The notes under the pieces are model-generated. The model was given only the letters and a program-made list of their open reading frames with translations, made no database searches and was not told the origin of the DNA. From assembly GCA_945876565.1 (NCBI GenBank), contig CAMCOS010000019.1, forward strand, positions 1-46,986: a stretch of DNA of 46,986 bases, read 5' to 3'. Source of the stretch: Lautropia mirabilis (GTDB lineage Bacteria > Pseudomonadota > Gammaproteobacteria > Burkholderiales > Burkholderiaceae_B). The translations under genes were made by a program, and so were the position numbers. How positions within the stretch are numbered: position 1 is the first letter of the stretch; each line of letters begins with the position of its first letter. Shown here one piece after another: positions 7,308 to 17,137 of the stretch.

Positions 7308-8263
7308 GACACTAAATATGAACTGGAACATCAAAGCAACAGAGTTTCCTGTAAACGCGTTCGGCATGCCACAGCCAAACGAAATTCTCTACGACTTCGA
7401 TGGTCCTCGCATTTTTACGGCAATGAGCAAACTTGGCGATTTACTCTACTTTCTCGCCGAAGAGCAAGCACACGCTCTGCGATTCATCGTCGTACCGACA
7501 AGTGCACAGGTGATACAGCAGCTTAAAGACGGTGTTTCATCAGTACATGATGCACTGAATCAACCTTGGTTTTGGGTAATCGACACCAGTCTAGACATGA
7601 CGCCGCAAAAAAGCTGGCGCTGTGCGCTGACAGACATCCCGTCGGAGGTCTTGCCAAAGCCAGGCGTCATGCTTTGGCCTCATCTCGAACCAATTTTTGC
7701 ACTCCGAGCCATCGGAGATGGACTGTCTCAGGGCAATGTGCCAGCCAGCGTTGTTCGCCAAGTTATCGACGGCGCAAATAGGCAGTCAGCTTCAGACGGC
7801 GATCCAGTGGCCACTTGAGACAGACTCACACACTGCTGCGGGCAGCGACATAGACCTCGATCTACTCGAAGCACTTGAAAAACTGGTTCCACGACAATCC
7901 GGTATCGTCGAATCCATTGAGATACGCGGCCGAATTTTTAGCAACGCGCATGCCCGCTACTCGCTTACTCGTGAGTCAAGCAAACGTGTAAGCACCGCTT
8001 TGCGCAAAGCAAGATCCATTCAAGAACGTATCTGCCAAGTTTCGGGAGTCATTCCCGAAATGGACAAAGACAACTTCACCTTCACATTGCGCGATACCAG
8101 CGATGGGCGTGACCACTGCTGCTATTTCCCGCCTGATCTGATTGACGAAATTCTTTTGGCGTTCAACACTGATAGAAGGGTAACCGTCAGTGGCCGCGAG
8201 ACGTTAGGTAACGGCAACATTGATGTATCTCTCATTGCTAGCTCAGACGATCAACCTTCCTGA
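7300..8263 (+). pseudogene. uncharacterised protein (DUF6575-like?), frameshifted
   Basis: The first part (7300 or 7318 to 7818) encodes NEILYDFDGPRIFTAMSKLG, DLLYFLAEEQAHALRFIVVP and LPKPGVMLWPHL. This is the 'display value, read by protein' pattern I associate with DUF6575-type proteins. The natural continuation (QLQTAIQWPLETD... to NIDVSLIASSDDQPS) is in the next frame and ends at 8263. The change of frame falls near 7779-7790, consistent with one extra base. Both halves have coding character. The total would be about 320 aa. It could be a real mutation, a sequencing error or, less likely, programmed frameshifting. It begins at an 8-bp overlap with the preceding gene, so the pair is an operon. 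Confidence 0.55.
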
Positions 8264-8655
8264 AAGACCTGTTTACAGTTTAGAGAGTAAACAGCTTTAG
8301 TGGGCTGATGTCTGAAGGATTTAGCCACAGCCCTAAGTGGTTTAGAAGCCTGTGGTTGATGGTGCGCTTGCAGATCACTGACTTACCACTTGACCACACT
8401 CGTGGTCACCAACATCAGAGTTACATGCCGTAGCGCCACGCAAAACCTGGCGTAAAGGCGCATATTACGTCGAGGGCGTGAACTTCACCTCTCCAGCTGA
8501 CCTGACGCTATCCACCATGCATTTGTTCAATGAGCCGGTTCATCACCGCTTCACCGCTTGTGTAGCCGTTCAGGAGAACTAACTACTGTCAGCACGATTT
8601 AACCTGAGATTGTGTGCCACTTGGCAATCAGATTAGACGCGATCACTGAAATAGC
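8264..8655. other. intergenic: hairpin and a gene-tail fragment
   Basis: A stem CTGTTTAC/GTAAACAG (8269-8294) follows the frameshifted gene and could be its terminator, although only CTTT follows. At about 8413-8582 there is an open plus-strand stretch without a start, containing PRKTWRKGAYYVEGVNF and ending RFTACVAVQEN; it looks like the tail of a lost gene and was not recognised. Nothing else was seen. Confidence 0.35.
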
Positions 8656-9813
8656 CTACGCCGGCATGGACTTGCGTTTACTCAAGACCGAGCGCACTAG
8701 AATGATGACGATCCCCATAAATCCACCGCCCACCAATGCTATAGCCAAAATTAGTGCCCGACGAATATTGGACTTGAACTCAATTGCACCAACGTCATAG
8801 CGCGCTGCCACAAAATCACCCTGAACGATCGGTGTCTCTTTAAACGCCACTATGGCGCGGTCGATCAACTGGCTTTGTTCAATCGCCCGAGCTTGCGCTT
8901 CGAGTTCAATCAGTTCAGCGATGTAGGCCTCTTTCTGCTCACGACTTTGCAGTAGCTTGATTTCTTTTTCAATGGCCTCGTAGCCCCGTAGATAAAACGG
9001 TTGGTTTTCCGTCAGATTGGCCACCACCGAAGAACCTGCCTGAAACGTTTGTGTTTCGATGGTGTTCTTGGCAATACCGAGCGAGCGCGCAATCTCAGCT
9101 TGCTCATGAAGAAATGCCACCCGGTTGCGCACATTCTTATCATAGTCTTGCAGCGCGTTCCCAAGCTTGAAACGAAGATCTTCGAGCTTGAAGTCAGCAT
9201 CGCGCTGACGAATCGAAACGAGCCGCGTGAACTGCTCTTGTAAAGTCTGCCGGACATTATCCTGGGAATGACTCAAGGCCTGAGTCAAAATGATCCGTGT
9301 TGTGTCCCTATCCTGATCACTTTTGACATCAACCACCCAATTGCGCCGAGGGTCACGAGCACGCGTATCTGCCAAATCGGTCGGCGGAAGGATTTGATAT
9401 CGATAAGCCTCTTCGACCAGGCGTATATCATATTCGAGCTCGGACTCATCCGGTTGCCGCTTATTGACGCCGTGCTCACGAATTGCGGCCACCAACGTCT
9501 CGCGCTCAGCAAAATCCTCAATGAACATTTCCAATAAGTCTTCGCGAGACAATTCAACCACTTCATCTTGTCGGATATCAAAAAACCGTAGCTCATTCAA
9601 AGTGTCGTAAGCACTTGCCTGCCCGACAGTAATCGGACGCACCTCAAGTCTGCCACTCAAGGTCTGTGGCGCCAAGAAAGCGAACAGGCCACCTGCCAAC
9701 ATTGATAAAGCAGTCACCATTGCGATGACCCAACGACCCTCCCAAATAGTACCCACGAGCTGAGCCAGGTCGATTTCATCGTCTTGATACTGAGGTGAGT
9801 CTGTCATCATCAA
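8656..9813 (-). CDS. Wzz-type chain-length determinant (polysaccharide co-polymerase)
   Basis: A 385-aa inner-membrane protein with the classic topology: short cytoplasmic N-terminus (YQDDEIDLAQLVGTIWEGRW), membrane helix at about 28-50 ending in a proline, long periplasmic coiled-coil region, and a second helix at about 352-374 (ALILAIALVGGGFMGIVIIL). Wzz proteins set the chain length of O-antigen or related polymers made by Wzy. It stands alone, facing a divergent HTH gene. A second, different Wzz lies at 42579. Confidence 0.85.
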   Translation of the reverse strand: MMMTDSPQYQDDEIDLAQLVGTIWEGRWVIAMVTALSMLAGGLFAFLAPQTLSGRLEVRPITVGQASAYDTLNELRFFDIRQDEVVELSREDLLEMFIEDFAERETLVAAIREHGVNKRQPDESELEYDIRLVEEAYRYQILPPTDLADTRARDPRRNWVVDVKSDQDRDTTRIILTQALSHSQDNVRQTLQEQFTRLVSIRQRDADFKLEDLRFKLGNALQDYDKNVRNRVAFLHEQAEIARSLGIAKNTIETQTFQAGSSVVANLTENQPFYLRGYEAIEKEIKLLQSREQKEAYIAELIELEAQARAIEQSQLIDRAIVAFKETPIVQGDFVAARYDVGAIEFKSNIRRALILAIALVGGGFMGIVIILVRSVLSKRKSMPA

Positions 9814-10140
9814 TGAACCAGATAATTTAAGAGGTTGGACTATAGGTTAACTAACGATTTTTTTGTGCAAATCGAATTGGCGATGTTCAGTGTTGTCTTA
9901 CTGCGACAGTGCAAACCCAACCTGCTCGCATCGACAAATCTATAGTTTTTCGATGATAACTGCCATTTGTATGACTTTAAGTGCATCTCAGGCTGCATTG
10001 ACCAGTGAGCGCAGTGGGCCAAAGACTTACTCATGAATGCAATTCCATGTGTAACACTTAAAATTGACGATAAAGTTTGCGCAAACATTTGTTTAGTCCT
10101 GACATGATCCAAACTGTCACTAAAGCCTGAGGTCTCGACG
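9814..10140. promoter_or_regulatory. divergent promoter region between wzz-1 and the HTH gene
   Basis: This 327-bp gap must carry both promoters. It contains a perfect 12-bp palindrome GTTTGCGCAAAC (10075-10086), preceded by TTGACG (10064-10069), which could be a -35 element for the rightward gene; no good -10 was found. No gene is apparent. Confidence 0.4.
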
Positions 10141-10719
10141 TTGAACAAAGGTCTAGATAATTTAAAACAACGGTTCGCACTACAACTGGCATTGTCATTG
10201 CGTTCAGCGTACGGCGGAACCCTACCTTCTTTGTCGACGATCGCTCGGGACTTGTCGCTGCGCTTCCCTTACCTGCCACACGTGAGTACCGAGACAGTTA
10301 GAAAATGGCTACGCGGTGTTGCGATCCCACAGTCGCCACGCATGCAGGCATTGGCCACTTGGCTAGGCGACGATTTGCTGCAGGTGTTGAACACCAAACA
10401 GCAGCCTGTGGCACAGTCAAATCACCAGCGCAATAGTTTTGCAGGACAGATCGGCGACATCTCTGCTGATGGCAGCAAAATTTCAAATATCGTTAGCCTA
10501 CTGGACTTGCTCAGCGAAAACGATCAGGCGCTGGTAGTCCAACTCGTTGAGTCGCTCGCCACCAAGTCTCACATTGGCAAGCCCGGTGGTGAGTCTGCAG
10601 CGCTAAAAATTGACACTGAGATTCATCCGACTGTTGACGAATCAGGCCATCGGGTACCCGACACAAATCAGGCTGGGATTAAGCGTCGAAATGGCACTGG
10701 CAACGGACAACTGACCTAA
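10141..10719 (+). CDS. HTH DNA-binding protein divergent from wzz
   Basis: A 192-aa protein from a TTG start with GAGG about 8 bp upstream. Residues about 10-85 look like an XRE-related HTH (LSTIARDLSLRFP, then VSTETVRKWLRGVAIPQ, then MQALATWLGDDLLQVL). The remaining half is polar, with a short LLDLLSENDQALVVQLVESL helix and no catalytic motif. Position and orientation suggest it regulates itself and the neighbouring wzz gene; that is inference. Confidence 0.7.
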   Translation: MNKGLDNLKQRFALQLALSLRSAYGGTLPSLSTIARDLSLRFPYLPHVSTETVRKWLRGVAIPQSPRMQALATWLGDDLLQVLNTKQQPVAQSNHQRNSFAGQIGDISADGSKISNIVSLLDLLSENDQALVVQLVESLATKSHIGKPGGESAALKIDTEIHPTVDESGHRVPDTNQAGIKRRNGTGNGQLT

Positions 10720-10933
10720 GACCGAGCCCCGCAGACCAGACCAACTCGGCCCCCCAGACCTCTCACGCCTGATACTGATACCCTCACGCCCAACACCGCC
10801 ATGCCTGACACTAAACCCAATAAGAATCGGGTCTAAATCCAGTCAGTATGTAATTTCAACCTAAAATCGTTCTATCAAGCTTCATCAAGTCGGCCCGACA
10901 AAGCTCAACCACGACAGAATGACGGTTTAGAAC

Positions 10934-13018
10934 ATGACAAACACTGACACCACCAATCCCGTGCTCGCCCCTATTCACGACCTCGTTGACTATGCAGCAG
11001 TCAGACCCGAGCATGTGGCACCTGCCATCGAGCAGATGCTGACTCGCGCTCGCACCGCCATCGATGCCGCGGCAGACCCGACCCTGCCAGCAACCTGGGA
11101 AGCCATCATCACGCCACTAGATGACGCCACCGAGCCACTCTGGCGTGCTTGGTCCGTGGTTGGTCATTTGAAGTCGGTGATGAATACGCCGGAATTGCGC
11201 GAAGCCTATAACCAGATGCTGGCACCGGTGAGCGAGTTTGCCACTTGGGTTGGCTTACACGAGGGTTTGTTCAAACAATATAAGCGCCTAGCCGACAGTC
11301 CGGAGTTTGGCCAATGGCCAGCAGTACGCCAGCGCGTGATTGGTCTGGCGATTCGGGATTTCCGATTAAGCGGTGTAGAACTCGAGGGCGATGCCAAGAA
11401 ACGGTTTGCTGAGATTTCCGAGCGCCAGTCTCAAGTCTCACAAAAGTTCTCAGAGAACGTGCTGGACGCCAACGACGCCTGGTCACTGGTGCTGGACAAC
11501 GTGGCTGAACTCGATGGAGTGCCAGCTGACGTGGTGGCAGCATTCAAACAAGACGCTGACGAGGACCAAGCGATTGATACATCGACAGGTGAGAAGTTCA
11601 AGCTGTCACTCAAAATGCCGAGCTACCTGCCGGTGATGCAATATGCCACTAACCGACAGTTGCGCCACACGATGTACAAGGCCTATGCCACATTGGCCTC
11701 AGACGAAGGCGACCCGACGTTTGACAACTCAGCGCTAATCGAAGAGTCGCTCACCTTGCGTGCCGAGAGCGCCAAGCTCCTCGGGTTTCACAACTTTGCC
11801 GCCCTTCAACTTGAAACGCGCATGGCAGACACGCCCGAAGAAGTCTTGCAATTTTTGCGCGAACTCGCAGCCAAAGCCTTGCCCTATGCCCACAGAGATT
11901 TGGATGAACTGAAGACCTTCGCCAAAGCCAACCTCAGCCTCGACCCCCTTGAGCCGTGGGATGTGGCGTTTGCGTCCGAGAAACTGCGCCAAGCCAAATA
12001 CGACTATTCCGAAGAAGAGGTTAAACAGTACTTTACCGAACCCAAAGTGGTGTCTGGTCTGTTTACTTTGGTCAGCAAACTTTTTACCGTCAAGCTCGTT
12101 GACATCGCGATACCCGCATGGCATCAGGATGTCAGAGCAGCCCGCGTAGAAAACGAAGCCGGCGAGCTGATTGGCCACCTCGTCATTGACCTCTATGCTC
12201 GCACGGGTAAACAGGGTGGTGCCTGGGTTGGCAGTGAACGCAACCGCCGCAAAACCCTGCACGCATTGGCCACACCCGTGGTGTATCTGACGTGTAACTT
12301 CGCCAAAGCCCAAGGTGGTAAGCCTGCACTCTTGACCCATGATGACGTGATCACCCTCTTTCATGAATCTGGTCACGCCTTGCATGCTCTGCTGTCAGAA
12401 GTCGATGAGCCAGGTGCGAGCGCCTTTGCCGCCGTTGAATGGGATGCGATTGAACTACCCTCGCAGTTCATGGAGAACTTCTGCTGGGAGTACGAGGTCC
12501 TCAAAACCTTAACCTCACATGTGGACACGGGCGAACCCTTGCCTGAATCGTTGTTCAAGAAAATGAAGGCCGCCAAGAACTTCCAAAGTGGCATGCAGAC
12601 GGTTCGCCAAGTCGAGTTTTCTTTATTTGACATGCTGCTGCACCACCAACCTCAGGGCATGGGCATTGGCGAGGTGATGCAAACACTCGATGCAGTGAGA
12701 AATGAGGTCGCCGTCATCAAACCACCAGCCTGGCATCGTTTTCCGCATGGGTTCTCTCACCTATTTGCTGGTGGCTATGGCGCTGGCTACTACAGTTACA
12801 AATGGGCTGAAGTGCTGTCTGCCGACGCTTTTGCCGCATTTGAAGAGGCGCCAAGCACGCTAGATGCGGCCACCGGTGAACGCTTCAAACGCGAAATCCT
12901 CTCGGTTGGCGGTATGCGCCCGGCAGCGGAGTCGTTTAAGGCATTTAGAGGCCGTGACCCGCAGATAGATGCTTTGTTGCGCCACTCGGGCATGGTTGAC
13001 ACTGAGGTGGCTGCCTAG
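10934..13018 (+). CDS. prlC: oligopeptidase A (M3 metallopeptidase)
   Basis: A 694-aa cytoplasmic zinc peptidase of the thimet oligopeptidase family, full length. The zinc motif HESGH is at residues 477-481. The typical M3 blocks are present: AFAAVEWDAIELPSQFMENF, the C-terminal YGAGYYSYKWAEVLSAD and GGMRPAAESFKAFRGR. It degrades short peptides, including cleaved signal peptides. It precedes folD in the same direction, 275 bp apart. Confidence 0.95.
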   Translation: MTNTDTTNPVLAPIHDLVDYAAVRPEHVAPAIEQMLTRARTAIDAAADPTLPATWEAIITPLDDATEPLWRAWSVVGHLKSVMNTPELREAYNQMLAPVSEFATWVGLHEGLFKQYKRLADSPEFGQWPAVRQRVIGLAIRDFRLSGVELEGDAKKRFAEISERQSQVSQKFSENVLDANDAWSLVLDNVAELDGVPADVVAAFKQDADEDQAIDTSTGEKFKLSLKMPSYLPVMQYATNRQLRHTMYKAYATLASDEGDPTFDNSALIEESLTLRAESAKLLGFHNFAALQLETRMADTPEEVLQFLRELAAKALPYAHRDLDELKTFAKANLSLDPLEPWDVAFASEKLRQAKYDYSEEEVKQYFTEPKVVSGLFTLVSKLFTVKLVDIAIPAWHQDVRAARVENEAGELIGHLVIDLYARTGKQGGAWVGSERNRRKTLHALATPVVYLTCNFAKAQGGKPALLTHDDVITLFHESGHALHALLSEVDEPGASAFAAVEWDAIELPSQFMENFCWEYEVLKTLTSHVDTGEPLPESLFKKMKAAKNFQSGMQTVRQVEFSLFDMLLHHQPQGMGIGEVMQTLDAVRNEVAVIKPPAWHRFPHGFSHLFAGGYGAGYYSYKWAEVLSADAFAAFEEAPSTLDAATGERFKREILSVGGMRPAAESFKAFRGRDPQIDALLRHSGMVDTEVAA

Positions 13019-13092
13019 CAAAGTGGTTTGGCTCAAGCTGACCAGATCAATCCCCCGCTCTGCCAAACCTTACCCAACGTGCAAAACTGGGC

Positions 13093-13117
13093 GAAGGTTT
13101 CTTTTTTGAAAACCTTC
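13093..13117 (+). terminator. weak hairpin after prlC
   Basis: GAAGGTTT and AAACCTTC (8-bp arms) enclose a T-rich loop. No T-run follows. The surrounding DNA repeats AACCTT/CCTTTGG elements, so the hairpin may be part of a small repeat cluster rather than a terminator. Confidence 0.3.
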
Positions 13118-13293
13118 CTCAAAGCCTTTTGCAAAACCTTTGGAATAACCTTTGGCAAAGCGAAACCAAATCAGGCAAGCACGCGAGGCGCGGTTTTTAT
13201 AGAATGGGGGTTTGACTTTTGACCGGGTCACCTAATACCGGCAACAAGTTTCAAACACCCTGCTGACCAACGAACTAACCACCACAGACCGCC

Positions 13294-14157
13294 ATGACCT
13301 CTCAGAATCCTGCACGACTCATCGACGGCAAAGCGCTTGCAGCGCGTATCCGCGTGAAGCTAAAACAAAAGATCGATGCGCTCGTGGCCGAGGGCAATCC
13401 GCAGCCCGGGCTTGCTGTGATTCTGGTGGGTGCTGACCCAGCTTCAGCTGTCTACGTGCGCAACAAAATCAAGGCCTGCGAAGAAGTGGGTATTGCGTCG
13501 TTTCACCACACGTATGGTGCCGACTTGTCCGAGGCCGAGTTACTGGCCAAGATTGCCCAACTGAATGCGGACCCTAAGGTCAATGGGATTTTGGTGCAGC
13601 TGCCGCTGCCCAAACACATCGACCCACAAAAGGTGATCGAGGCCATTGACCCAGCCAAAGACGTTGACGGATTTCATCCGACCAACGTGGGGCTGCTGGC
13701 CATTGGCAGGCCGAGCTTTATCCCCTGCACGCCTTTTGGGGTCATGAAAATGCTCGAAGACGAGCAAGTACCGCTGCGTGGCGCCACGGCCTGTGTTGTG
13801 GGGGCTAGCAACATCGTGGGCAAACCCATGGCCCTACTACTTCAAGCCGCAGGCGCCACGGTGACCATTTGCAACTCCAAGACCCAGGATCTCGCGTTTC
13901 ACACCAGACATGCGGATGTATTGGTCGTGGCCACGGGCCGTCCCAAGATGATCACGGGTGACATGATCAAACCTGGAGCGGTGGTCATCGATGTTGGCAT
14001 CAATCGTCTGGACGATGGCAGCCTATGCGGGGATGTGGACTTCGAATCCGCGAAGATGGTTGCGAGCGCGATTACGCCTGTGCCAGGCGGTGTAGGCCCC
14101 ATGACCATTGCCATGTTGCTGGCCAACTGTTTGGGCAGCGCCAAAGCGCGCGCATGA
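13294..14157 (+). CDS. folD: bifunctional methylenetetrahydrofolate dehydrogenase/cyclohydrolase
   Basis: A 287-aa FolD, full length. It interconverts 5,10-methylene-, methenyl- and 10-formyl-tetrahydrofolate with NADP. Signature blocks: [15 protein letters not shown] with the catalytic lysine, [41 protein letters not shown] (nucleotide-binding site) and [15 protein letters not shown]. The stop overlaps the next gene by 4 bp. Confidence 0.97.
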   Translation: MTSQNPARLIDGKALAARIRVKLKQKIDALVAEGNPQPGLAVILVGADPASAVYVRNKIKACEEVGIASFHHTYGADLSEAELLAKIAQLNADPKVNGILVQLPLPKHIDPQKVIEAIDPAKDVDGFHPTNVGLLAIGRPSFIPCTPFGVMKMLEDEQVPLRGATACVVGASNIVGKPMALLLQAAGATVTICNSKTQDLAFHTRHADVLVVATGRPKMITGDMIKPGAVVIDVGINRLDDGSLCGDVDFESAKMVASAITPVPGGVGPMTIAMLLANCLGSAKARA

Positions 14158-14759
14158 GTAACCGCACCATGGATAACACCAACAACAACACCAACAACAA
14201 AAGCAACACAGATCTCAGCATCACCCGAGAAGAACTGCACCATCGCAAGATCGATCTGCGGTTCTACAGTCGCTCTGATGGCCTTTACGAAGTCGTGGGT
14301 GAGATGATGGACACCAAATCTCACGAGTTCAAGTTGCAACTGCGCGATCAACCGCTGGCGCCACAGACCCCCATCCATCACATGGTCTTGACCCTGGTTT
14401 TGGATGAGTACCTGGTCGTCAAAGACATCAAAGCACAGATGAAAGCCACGCCATTTGGCGTCTGTCTTGAAGCACAAAACACCCTGTCTGGCGTCATTGG
14501 ACTGCAAATTGGCCCTGGCTGGACCAAGAAAACCAAAGAATTGCTCGGTGGCAGCGCCTCTTGCACGCACTTAATGGAGTTGCTTGGCCCCATGGCCACG
14601 ACCGCGTTTCAGGGCATGGCACCCAAGCGCATGCAAGCCGTTGACCGCCCTGAAAACGAACACATGCGAGTGGGCAAGGTCAACAGTTGCTACGCCTATG
14701 CGGAACACCGCGAGGTAATCGCACAACTGTGGCCTGAGCTTTATAGACCGAAGGGCTGA
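14154..14759 (+). CDS. DUF2889 protein, coupled to folD
   Basis: A 201-aa protein, starting at the ATGA overlap with folD; earlier frame-compatible starts lie inside folD and are rejected. After an Asn/Thr-rich lead it contains the DUF2889 pattern: [47 protein letters not shown], and a C-terminal [19 protein letters not shown]. The Cys-Thr-His box could bind metal. Function is unknown; members often lie near acyl-CoA or aromatic catabolism genes. Overlap with folD implies co-translation, which is not a context I know as typical. Confidence 0.8.
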   Translation: MSNRTMDNTNNNTNNKSNTDLSITREELHHRKIDLRFYSRSDGLYEVVGEMMDTKSHEFKLQLRDQPLAPQTPIHHMVLTLVLDEYLVVKDIKAQMKATPFGVCLEAQNTLSGVIGLQIGPGWTKKTKELLGGSASCTHLMELLGPMATTAFQGMAPKRMQAVDRPENEHMRVGKVNSCYAYAEHREVIAQLWPELYRPKG

Positions 14760-15227
14760 AGCGAGCGTGGGCTTAGCAAGGGATGAACGTGACGCCCGAC
14801 TTTGATGTTCAAGCGCAGTGCCGCTAATTCCCTGCCGAAAAATCACCCTCGATCCTCTAGCACCAGTTCACTGATGGGTTTGCCACGGGCAACGAGCGAA
14901 ACAGGCGCGGTAAATGTTTGCTTTTGTGCATTCCAAGTCAGACCATCAACAGCCATCAAACGAAGCATGCTCGCCCCTACTTGATTTGGTGCACTGCTGG
15001 TCTGACCGATCTGCTCTTTCTTCTCGGTCACTTCGACAGTCTCCTCATCCTGGGTTAGCACTCAACACCTTTGCGACTTACATTGTGCCCTGTTCTTGTG
15101 TCCGCCTCTTGCGACCGTTTCCAGAACGGACTTCAACACGCCAATCAACGGCCTCCAGCGAATGGCCTCCAGCAAATGGCCTACAGCAAATGGCCTACAG
15201 CAATGCTGCGGTTGGCTGGCTTAGCCG
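14760..15227. other. intergenic, with an unrecognised minus-strand fragment and a 14-bp repeat
   Basis: At 14843-15061 (minus) a 72-codon frame from a GTG has plausible coding character (GASMLRLMAVDGLTWNAQKQ, then SLVARGKPISELVLEDRG) but matches no family I recognise; it may be a remnant. No other gene is visible. Confidence 0.3.
15150..15204. repeat. 14-bp tandem repeat, four copies
   Basis: GGCCTACAGCAAAT-type units start at 15150, 15164, 15178 and 15192 (the last is 13 bp), with C/A and G/A changes among copies. It lies just upstream of the Fic-1 operator cluster. Confidence 0.8.
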
Positions 15228-15322
15228 AAATTGCGCCATTTTTTCATAAATCACGCCAATTTAATAACAATTTTGGCGCGATTTGTTAAAATTACGCCAA
15301 TAAATTTCAAAAGAACGCCACA
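15228..15322. promoter_or_regulatory. operator array of Fic-1
   Basis: Four good copies of AAATNRCGCCAWTTT: 15228-15242, 15248-15262, 15270-15284 (inverted) and 15289-15303, plus a weaker one at 15308-15322. The array ends 8 bp before the Fic-1 start codon. It is a likely binding site for the HTH domain fused to Fic-1. Confidence 0.65.
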
Positions 15323-15330
15323 ACCACCAC

Positions 15331-16854
15331 ATGACCACGCTTTCGACCCCAACAGAAGAGCCTGCGCAAGCAACTTCTTCCCGCGTTCCAGCATCATTTC
15401 GTCAAGCGGTGCTTAACCAACTGACAGCGCGGCAAAACCAGACCGATGGGCTATCGCTTCAGGCTCTGATAAATGCGATGCAGGGCGTACCCAGGCGCTC
15501 GGCGCAACGATGGCTTGCACTGCTCGTTGACGCAGGTTGGCTAGGAAAATCTGGGCGTGCACGCGCGACACGCTATTACTTACCTCACCATCTGCCTCAA
15601 CCTTTGGCTCAGCCTTTGCCTCATCCTTTACTTCAACACCTGACCCAACCAGGACTTTATCCGCTGCATGCGCATAACCATGCAACTAGCTCTCCTCTTG
15701 TCATGAGAGAGCCTGAGGCCAGTCTGGCGGAAATCCCGCTGTCAACGCGAGCACGCGACACGCTCACACAAGTCAGCAGGCCATTGAATCAGCGCCAGAA
15801 GGTGACTTACAACGCCAAGCTGCTTGAAGACTATCAGCCCAATGTCACTGCATATCTGCCTGCTGACACCTGTGAGCGACTGTTCGCGCAGGGACGTGTG
15901 TATGCCGATGCCAAGCCTGCTGGCACGTACGCACGCGAATTGGCAAATCGGCTACTGATTGACCTCTCTTGGAACTCGAGCCGTCTAGAAGGAAATACCT
16001 ATTCGTTGCTCGAAACCGAGCGATTGCTCGCAATGGACGTTGCTGCAGACAACCAATCGGCCCTTGACACGCAGATGATCCTGAATCACAAAGTCGCCAT
16101 TGAGTTCATGCTCGAGAATGCAGCCCAGATCGGTTTTAACCGCTACACAGTGCTCAATTTGCATGCCATGCTCTCAGATAACCTGCTGGCGGACCCAGCT
16201 GCCTGCGGGGGGTTACGTAAAAAACCCGTTTTCATTGGACAGTCAAGTTTTACGCCAGCAGACACCCCACAACAAATCACCGAATGGTTTGATCTGTTTC
16301 TGATCAAGGCCGGTGCAATCGAGAATCCATTTGAGCAGGCGCTTTTTACACTGGTTCACTTGCCCTATCTCCAGCCATTTGAAGACGTTAACAAACGTAC
16401 GGCACGGCTAGCTGCCAACATCGGTCTATTCGCGCAAAACCTATGCCCACTGTCGTTTGTAGATATGCCACAAATTCGCTATGTTCAGGCCATGCTCGGG
16501 GTCTATGAGCTTGGCCGTATCGATTTATTGCGCGACCTCTTTGTATGGGCGTACTTACGCTCTTGCGCGCGTTACAACAATTATCTTCGGGTGATCAGTT
16601 CACCTGACCCCTTGCGCATCAAGTACCGATCGCTGATTCAAAGCGCCGTGGCGCATATCATCTCAGCCTCCCTCAACAAAACTCAGGCCATTGCACATAT
16701 CCGTGGCCAAGCCCAAGCGCGGGTTGAGCCAGCGGATCAAGCTCGCTTTGTCGAGGTGGTGGAAACCCAGCTCATGAGCCTGCATGATGGCAACATGGCC
16801 CGCTACGGTATCAAGCCTGCTCAGTTTGCGGTCTGGATGAAAGGCTGGGTTTGA
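15331..16854 (+). CDS. Fic-1: HTH-Fic fusion with degenerate Fic motif
   Basis: A 507-aa protein. Residues about 15-85 form a winged HTH (LSLQALINAM, PRRSAQRWLALLVDAGWL, wing ATRYYLP). A Pro/Leu/His-rich linker (about 87-110, repetitive in DNA) leads to a Fic domain. The inhibitory motif S-x-x-x-E-G is present as NSSRLEGN with E220. The Fic motif reads QPFEDVNKRTAR (348-359) instead of HPFx[D/E]GNGRxxR: the catalytic His is Gln and both glycines are replaced. Canonical Fic enzymes AMPylate proteins using that His, so the activity here is doubtful or altered. Downstream blocks (LCPLSFVDMPQIRYVQAMLG, DLFVWAYLRSC) are intact, so the variation looks like a subfamily trait, not decay. Confidence 0.8.
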   Translation: MTTLSTPTEEPAQATSSRVPASFRQAVLNQLTARQNQTDGLSLQALINAMQGVPRRSAQRWLALLVDAGWLGKSGRARATRYYLPHHLPQPLAQPLPHPLLQHLTQPGLYPLHAHNHATSSPLVMREPEASLAEIPLSTRARDTLTQVSRPLNQRQKVTYNAKLLEDYQPNVTAYLPADTCERLFAQGRVYADAKPAGTYARELANRLLIDLSWNSSRLEGNTYSLLETERLLAMDVAADNQSALDTQMILNHKVAIEFMLENAAQIGFNRYTVLNLHAMLSDNLLADPAACGGLRKKPVFIGQSSFTPADTPQQITEWFDLFLIKAGAIENPFEQALFTLVHLPYLQPFEDVNKRTARLAANIGLFAQNLCPLSFVDMPQIRYVQAMLGVYELGRIDLLRDLFVWAYLRSCARYNNYLRVISSPDPLRIKYRSLIQSAVAHIISASLNKTQAIAHIRGQAQARVEPADQARFVEVVETQLMSLHDGNMARYGIKPAQFAVWMKGWV

Positions 16855-16913
16855 GTGGGCCAGCGATGAATGGGCAGGCACTGATCAGGCTCTAATCGTG
16901 CCCTAAAAAACTC

Positions 16914-17130
16914 AAAACGACATTTTCGGTGTAATAAAAAATAAAAACGACATTTCGTGATCTTTGTCGCCTGATTTTTATCTCTAAGCGACATGGTTTG
17001 CTGTACTTTGTAAGTTTTTTGGGGTGCTGCAATTTCAAAAAATAAACTTAAAACGACAAAAATGACATAAAATAAAACTAAAAACGACAAAGAAAAGCAA
17101 AGCTTAGCGTCAAATCACTCAAAACGTCAT
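16914..17130. promoter_or_regulatory. operator array of Fic-2
   Basis: AAAACGACA(T/A) and variants occur at 16914, 16944, 17050, 17081 and 17120 (ACGTCATT variant), with an AAGCGACAT copy at 16986 and an inverted TTTGTCGC at 16963. The whole 220-bp gap is AT-rich and ends 7 bp before the Fic-2 start. It is a likely site for the AbiEi-like N-terminus of Fic-2. Confidence 0.6.
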
Positions 17131-17137
17131 TGGACTA

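Noticed and set aside
7566-7781. Alternative frame in the unknown module
   Set aside because: Composition is not protein-like and it overlaps the better frame fully.
15150-15204. Possible CRISPR-like array
   Set aside because: Units are contiguous 14-mers without spacers; the same holds for 36764-36839 and 45970-46088. No cas genes.
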